This document shows, one piece after another, positions 57,928 to 64,000 of a stretch of DNA of 64,000 nucleotides. The translations under genes were made by a program, and so were the position numbers. Positions within the stretch are counted from its first letter, which is position 1, and each line of letters begins with the position of its first letter. The DNA lies in assembly GCA_016802295.1 (NCBI GenBank), contig JAESIW010000157.1, positions 759,233 to 823,232 of the forward strand. The letters are read 5' to 3'. The notes beneath the pieces were generated by a model. The model ran no database searches and was not told the DNA's origin. It saw only the letters and a program-made list of their open reading frames with translations. The stretch comes from Brachionus rotundiformis (lineage: Eukaryota; Rotifera; Eurotatoria; Ploima; Brachionidae).

Positions 57928-60900
57928 TTAATATCTCTTAAAAACATTTAATGCATGTGTAACTGCATCATGTATGGTTAGATGAATAATTGTTCTATCT
58001 AAGTATTTGCTTCCATCATTTGCCACGTTATTCATACATTTTAATCTATCAACAAAAGCATCTAAAAACATTTGGTTTTAAATTTTTTAATAATTATCAT
58101 TTTAAATTACCATTGCAATCTGCTAAGAAAACAGTGACTCCTATTTCCTTAAAGTCTGATATTAGCTAAAAATTAAAAAAAAATTAATGATTTATTAAAT
58201 TTTTGTTTTCATTTTACTTGATTAATAGTTTTTACTCCTACAGAATCAATGAAATTAATCGGTGAGCAGTCGATTATCAAAAATTTGAAGTTTGGAATTG
58301 GAATTTTTGAATTCTCATCAATGGTTCCTTCATCATCTGAAAAATTAACATGGACATTATTATCTCCCATTTGAGATTCGGTATCTGCATTTTGTCTATC
58401 TGCTTGATGTTCAAAAATTTCATACTCGGTCATGTAATTCTCTTCTGGATTGCTGTAGTTAAAATTTTCATTTCTGAAATTAACTTGATCTAAAAAGAGA
58501 TAATAGCACAAGCTCAAATAACAATTAAATTGTATTACTTGAATCTTTATTATCTACAAGATATAAATCACAATTTTTTTCATGGACCTGGCTTTTTTTT
58601 TGCTTTGGTTTACAAAAAAAATCAGACATTGGCTAGCAAATGGGTTAAAAGTAAATATTAAAAAAAAATAAAAAAATACCATTTTGAATTCTTTTGTTTC
58701 AGATGGTTCCATGTTCTTCTTTCGCTTTTTTACAATTCTATTCATGGCAGCAATGTATTCTTGAGGTTTGGTGTTTGTGAGTTCATAAATACATTTTTTG
58801 AACCTTGCTGAATTGGTTGCATGCAAGTCAGATTGGATTCTGACTATTTTTATTTTTTGTATTTCATGAGCCTTAAAAAAATAGAAACTAATGTATTTGA
58901 CAACAATAACTTTGACTTACATCTTTGTACAATTTGGTATCTTTGTATATTTCAGTTCCATGGATATTTCCCAAAATGGTAGCATATGGTCTTAAAAAAT
59001 TATGATAGATAAATGTTTAATATTAAAATAATCTTTAAAATTAATTGAAAAAATATTTTACTGAGAAGATCGAACTAAATGAGAAATAATGTAAAAAACT
59101 ACGCCAACACCAAGACCAATTTCCACATCCAGAATCACAACAGATAAAAATGTAATCAAAAATTGCACCTTAAAAATTAATATAAATCTTTTTTTCCTTA
59201 ATTAGAAAAAACATACAAATTCGATTTTGTTGATATTCCAGTAAAACTTAAGCTCGCCTACTTTCAATAAGAGATTCTTCAATGATGCAATTATAATCGA
59301 TGCAAGACAAGCTTGTGGAAGAGCTTGGAAAAGCGGAGCTATGAAGCCAAGTACCAACGCAACTATGAAACATGACACAATCGAAACCAGTTGAGTTTTT
59401 CCGCCAGCATTGTTTTGGACACATGATCGAGCCAATGATCCTCCGCTTGCCATACAATGAAAAAACGAGGAAAAAATATTGCTGGCACCATATGCGAATA
59501 ATTCCTGAGTTGTGTTTATTTTGTAGCGGTGCATTTTTGAAAATAAATCACAAAGAGAAAAATTAATCGCAAAAGAAACAATCGCTATAAGGAAACATTC
59601 TACTATCATATCTTTTACAATGAAGAGTGGCGGTATTTGTGGAGGTGGTATCCTTAAAATTTAGTTCTCAATATCTTAATTGATAATTTTTATTAATAAA
59701 TTTACCCGGCTTGTATTGGGCCAATTACTTTGACTTCAAAATTCTCATTAAATTTAATAAAATGAGAAATCATTGTTCCAAAAATTACCTAAAATTTACA
59801 AATTAATAAAGTTAACTTTAAAAAATTTCAAAATAATACAATTAATAACTCGGTTGGAAATGGCACTTAAAAGTAGTTTTAAATTGTTTTTATGTAAGTT
59901 TAATTTAATGCCAAAATATGACCAATTTTTATTTAAAACAAAATTAATTTTTTATAAATTATAAGAAAGCAAGAAAAGTATATTTTGGCAATGTTCTAAA
60001 TTTACCGATCATTTTTTTTGAATATCGTTCATTGACATGAATTTTTATAACCATCAGAATAGTGATACAAACAATAGAAATAAGAACAGTGGTCAAATGA
60101 GCTTGGTTCAAATTGGAAAATATATCAAAATAGGTCTAAAATAACTAATTAATTAAATTCTCATCTTTTAATTTTAAACTAATTAAACCTTTGGTATCTT
60201 AAAAGCACCGAAAAATCCCTTTGTACTTATTCCAAGTACTGGTTTTAATTGTGATGTAAGTACATGAATTGCACTTCCTTTGAATAGATTAATTTGATTA
60301 AAATTTTATCTATATAAAATTATTTTTCCATACCAGCCAAAAAACCGTTTACCAAAGGCTCACTTAAATATGAAGAAAGAAAGCCGAGTTGAAATATGAA
60401 CATAGTCATTTGAATTATTCCAACCCAAAAAGTAGTTGCCATCACAATGAGAACTTTGGCTTCTCCTCGGTCCAGACTTAGATAGTTGGAAACATCAATA
60501 CTTTGTGAGATGTTATTCTCTAGGTTATATTGATACAAAGTTCTGTTAAAACCTTGTGGTGGAGCATATTTTCCCTCTAACTGAGACACAGTACTACTGA
60601 CCATTAATGAAACAATTGCCAAAGTTCCAATTGATATTTGTCTCGATGTTCCAAAAATCCAATAGATCAACGCTGGAAACAATGAGCTGTAAAGACCATA
60701 AATTGGTGGAATATTAACCAAAAGAGCATATCCCATACTCTCTGGTATATGCATTATGCCCACAGTAAGACCGGCCAAGAGATCAGCTAGAAGGCATTCT
60801 TTAACATTGTAATTTCTAATCCATTTCCAAGCTGGAAATCTATTAGTTAAATTTTTTTTCAAACAATTTTTTCCTGGGGAACAGCTTTTAATAAGCATAT

Positions 60901-61084
60901 TTTGTATGAAGAAAAGAATGCTAAATCCAGCAAAACTTTTCGCTTTGTATTGATGATGAAATTTATCATGATTGTAAACTGGACGGCTTATATTCACATC
61001 AATTGATAAATTTTCATCTTCTATGTATTCTTTACCTTTATCTATATTTTCGTTTTTTTCCTTAAGATTGTTATTAAACTTCAT
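57928..61084 (-). CDS. SLC26-family anion transporter (sulfate permease type) with STAS domain
   Basis: Starts MKFNNNLKEKNENIDKGKEY at 61084 (exon 1: 61084-60334) and ends ...HALNVFKRY at TAA 57930-57928, with about ten exons. The N-terminal block FPAWKWIRNYNVKECLLADL, then AGLTVGIMHIPESMGYALL and PPIYGLYSSLFPALIYWIFG is the SulP signature and TM1-TM4 core. The later core has INTTQELFAYGASNIFSSFF, MASGGSLARSCVQNNAGGKT and LPQACLASIIIASL. The C-terminal STAS domain has FLIIDCSPINFIDSVGVKTI, interrupted upstream by the usual acidic intervening sequence, and ends in VDRLKCMNNVAND. The family moves chloride, bicarbonate, sulfate, iodide or oxalate across the plasma membrane; the substrate here is not determined. 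Closest by pattern to the SLC26A5/A6 group, but unassigned. Confidence 0.9.
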
Positions 61085-61717
61085 ATTAAATATTTTTCTA
61101 AAAAAAAAGATTAATATTTAGATTGCGTCTAATTTACAAAATTTTGCCTGAATTTAATATTTGATGGAACTTAATTTTCTACCCAGAATTTAGATTTTAA
61201 TCTTTAGTTAAAATAAAAATAGTCAAAATAAATCGTTTTTCTATTAATACATTTAAAAAAATGGCAGATTCATTAGACCGATTAAAATTAAAATAAATAA
61301 TTCTTATGCTAACTTAAATGTCTTTTTGAATTTAAACAAGTTGTCAAAAATTTAGGATTAAAATATTATTTTTGGATTATTTTTAATTTTTTATTTCTGT
61401 TCGTTTATTTTCATGGTGAATCAATTAAATTTAAATTCATATGTTTTAGATTAGTTTTAATCAAATTTACAACAATTAAATTCTACCTATAATTAACATG
61501 TATGGTCAGAAAATAACATTTTTAAATATAACTTTAAATAATGTGGTATATAATTGGTAGTTTTTTTTACTTTTTGATCTGAATATTTTAAAAAATTTCA
61601 ATATAATCAATGAAAACTAGAAAATACGAGATAATATATTATTTTGAATTCATTTATTTTTAATAGGTAAAATGGCTAAAAATAAAGATTTATTCTTAAT
61701 ATAAATTAGTTATAATT
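61085..61717 (-). other. Intergenic between SLC26 and EIF3C
   Basis: SLC26 promoter and EIF3C 3' UTR. AT-rich; no other feature. Confidence 0.45.
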
Positions 61718-64000
61718 TTATTTTTGCTGCTGGTTTCTTTGGCCTCGAGCTTGTTTATAACTTTGTTGTTTGATTTGTTGAGCTTGCTGGTTCTGTTGTC
61801 CTTCTATAAATAAAAAATTTAAAATAATTTATCTATTAATAGCAATTTTAAATTACGTTGGTTACGATTTAAGAATGTACCCATTTCACCTCCTCTTATC
61901 TGAACCATTCTCTCTGTTTGGTCCATTAAATTCGATATTTTTTCTGACAGCTGAAGAGCTAGAGTTTGTAGTTTTGTAGGCTCTGTTCGATGCATAACTA
62001 TTGTTTGCGTTGGTTCATCTAATGAAGCCATCAATTCTTCATTAATAATCATTTTACTAATGACACTATAGACAAAATTTCTTGGCAAATTGAACATTTT
62101 AGCCAAACTTTCAATACTAATCGACTCATAAACACCTGAAAATCGGAATAAATAAGTCCTTAGTGATTCTTCCTTAACTTTTTCTTCCAACATTTGCTTA
62201 ACCTTTTCAGATTGTGGCATCAAATCCCATACTTTGGAATTCATCTTATCATTAATCAAATAATCAATGCATGATTTCCAGTCTCCTTTTTTCATTACAC
62301 GTGATGCTGCAACCACATGTTCCCTCATATTTTCAGGAGGTCCAACGACCGGTTGACGTTCACTTAACTTTAATTGGTAGTGAAACTGTTTGCTTATCAG
62401 TCGCTTTTTGGTCTCAAATTCTCTTGAGCTCATAAACGGAATCTCAATCAGCATGGCCGATACCAAGTAGACACACTCAATCAATTCCAAATTAATATGC
62501 ATATGAAATGGTATCAGACGCTGTCTTTCCTTAATTTCTTGTTCCTTACTTTTCTCAACATTTCTTTGAACCATTACTCCTTGAGCTAGCAATTCTTTGG
62601 CCCTATTGCCCACTTGAATGTCCAATAAAGCCGAGTGGGCGTCTTTAATGTTGCCAACTCGGAAAGCGCATAAACCAACTTGAACCATGGTTCGATTGTA
62701 CAAAATTTGCAGCGGAATATCTGAATTGTCAATGCTTTCTTGCAAATGTGACATCAAAAGCAAATCTCTGGCCTCGAACCATCTGTCATGTAGTGCATTA
62801 TGGTACACATGGCAAAGCATAGCCTTAGCTCTCAAACGATCAGTCGAATCGTTTGTATAAATGTATTTACACAATCGATCCACCAACTCGGCTGAATTGT
62901 TTTCATTTTTTTTATCATGTTTGTAATAGATGTTTTCTACTTTTCTAAGATAAACACGACATAACTCTTGGGTATTGCCTTTATTTTCCAAATAAGTCTG
63001 AAGTTTGTCAGTCAGGGCGTTCAACTTGGGCTCATCTTTAAGTCTTTCGACATACTCAGTTCCATGAGCGTCACATTGCTGCAATATTTTGGTAAATTCT
63101 TCATGCATACGGTCAGTTATTGTGAGGACACAACCACGAATTTTGAATGGTTTTGTCTTGTCATGGACATTTTCCTCTTCGTCCATGACACTCTCGTTAA
63201 CTTCTATATCTGGATTTTCCAATACAGTATTTATCATTTCATCTAACATGCTCAAGCACTCTTGAAAAGTTTCTGGTTTCATGCAGGCACTAACCCTGGT
63301 GTTATAATCAAACGAAATTGCCATTTGGTTGAAGACAATTTTAAAGTCTATGGCGAGACCAAAGTTGTGCGCTCGGCTAATTTCGCGCAGCTCCTTGAGC
63401 ATTTCCAATTGGTCATGACGATCAGTGCCTTTGCGACCTCGGGACGAGATTATCTCATTAAGCTTATTAAAGACACCGATTGGTGTTATTTCTTCATCCT
63501 TGGCAAACAATTTTCTTTCCTTTTAAAAATTTTTTAATATTATATTAAAAATTAAAAATCCCTATTAATTTACAAATTTTGGTTTCTCGGACTCTCTGTC
63601 AGTGTCCACAGTGACAACAACCTTTTTTTCTTTAGGTTTTTTTTTTTCATCTTTTTTAGTCTTGGTAGTTGTGGTATCCCTAAAAAAGTTAAAATTATTT
63701 ATTTTATTGTTATAAATTTTCTTTTATTATTTACTTTAAAAAAAGCTTATAAGCATCAGCCTTGTCATAAACCAATTCTTCATCCGAAGAGCTTTCTTCA
63801 GTTTCGTCCCATGAAATATCAGATTCGCTTTCGTCTTCGCCAGATTCCGATTCCGATTCACTTTTTTCAACTTTAGCCTTACTTTTGACCTCTTTTTTTG
63901 GCTTTATTTCTTCTTCAGACTCGGATTCTTCCGATTCTGATTCGGTTTTGGAAATTTTCTCCTCTTCAGGATAAGCTTCCGGGTTAGCTCTATAATCTGA
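61718..64000 (-). CDS. EIF3C: Eukaryotic translation initiation factor 3 subunit C (5' end outside window)
   Basis: Four exons are visible, with the frame running off the right edge. From the right they are an acidic Ser/Glu-rich exon (to about 63735; begins SDYRANPEAYPEEEK, contains SESGEDESDISWDETEESSS), a small Lys-rich exon (about 63680-63570), the large exon 63520-61859 and a short last exon ending at TAA 61720-61718. Family blocks include KGTDRHDQLEMLKEL, FKIRGCVLTITDRMHEEFTK, MLCHVYHNALHDRWFEARDL, ILYNRTMVQVGLCAFR, INLELIECVYLVSAMLIEIP, EESLRTYLFRFSGVYESIS and MIINEELMASLDEPTQTIVM. The last two belong to the PCI domain that binds other eIF3 core subunits and eIF1. The Gln-rich end (EGQQNQQAQQIKQQ) is longer than expected but resembles the QQ-rich tail of animal eIF3c. 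Confidence 0.96.

Noticed and set aside
1..64000. CRISPR arrays, bacterial operons, tRNA or rRNA genes
   Set aside because: Searched by eye on both strands; no regular spaced repeats, cloverleaf with a GGTTCGAATCC-type arm, or rRNA-like tract was found. The window is eukaryotic.

Overview
This is an AT-rich metazoan nuclear window. Genes carry many short introns (mostly about 45-100 bp, GT...AG), the proteins are clearly animal (a DHHC/ankyrin HIP14-type enzyme, a KLF factor, SLC6 and SLC26 carriers, tripeptidyl-peptidase II), and gene spacing is compact. The short introns, AT richness and degraded non-LTR retroelements fit a small invertebrate such as a rotifer. That assignment is inference; no marker gene here settles it. 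Two runs of N (12388-12731, 27170-27481) mark assembly gaps, and each is flanked by two near-identical copies of the same sequence, which looks like an assembly artefact.

Layout. 1-466: 3' end of a Rap2-like GTPase (+) with a zinc-knuckle-like motif in its tail. 4650-830: 13-exon type II membrane EGF-repeat protein (-), with a LINE relic in its last intron. 6082-4919: CD2BP2/U5-52K (-). 7973-11429: ERdj5/DNAJC10 (+). 12155-15656: KLF-type zinc-finger factor (+), with a TTAA-flanked MITE in its last intron. 16723-16962: a TA-flanked MITE. 18328-20977: HIP14/ZDHHC17-like palmitoyltransferase (+). 22506-23018: possible 80-residue spliced gene (+). 24823-25130: short retroposed element with target-site duplication. 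27997-25646: tamalin/GRASP-like PDZ scaffold (-). 31440-36721: tripeptidyl-peptidase II (+). 37678-37254: a small secreted precursor of an amidated peptide (-). 42848-40847: cystathionine beta-synthase (-). 44441-43815: NAT9 (-). 44978-55460: tandem array of three SLC6 transporters (+). 56098-56960: degraded LINE reverse transcriptase (+). 61084-57928: SLC26 anion transporter (-). 64000-61718: eIF3 subunit C (-, 5' end outside the window).

Apart from the SLC6 array, which arose by tandem duplication, the genes are ordinary unlinked eukaryotic loci and no operon-like logic is visible. Exon structures below were assembled by hand from splice sites and reading-frame continuity. For the genes whose total I checked (EGF protein, CD2BP2, ERdj5, KLF, HIP14, TPP2, CBS, the peptide precursor and the 80-residue candidate) the summed coding length is a multiple of three.

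The most interesting items are the Rap2-like GTPase with a CCHC zinc-knuckle pattern before its CAAX box, the previously unlabelled amidated-peptide precursor at 37678-37254, and the loss of the conserved sodium-site Asn in two of the three tandem SLC6 carriers.
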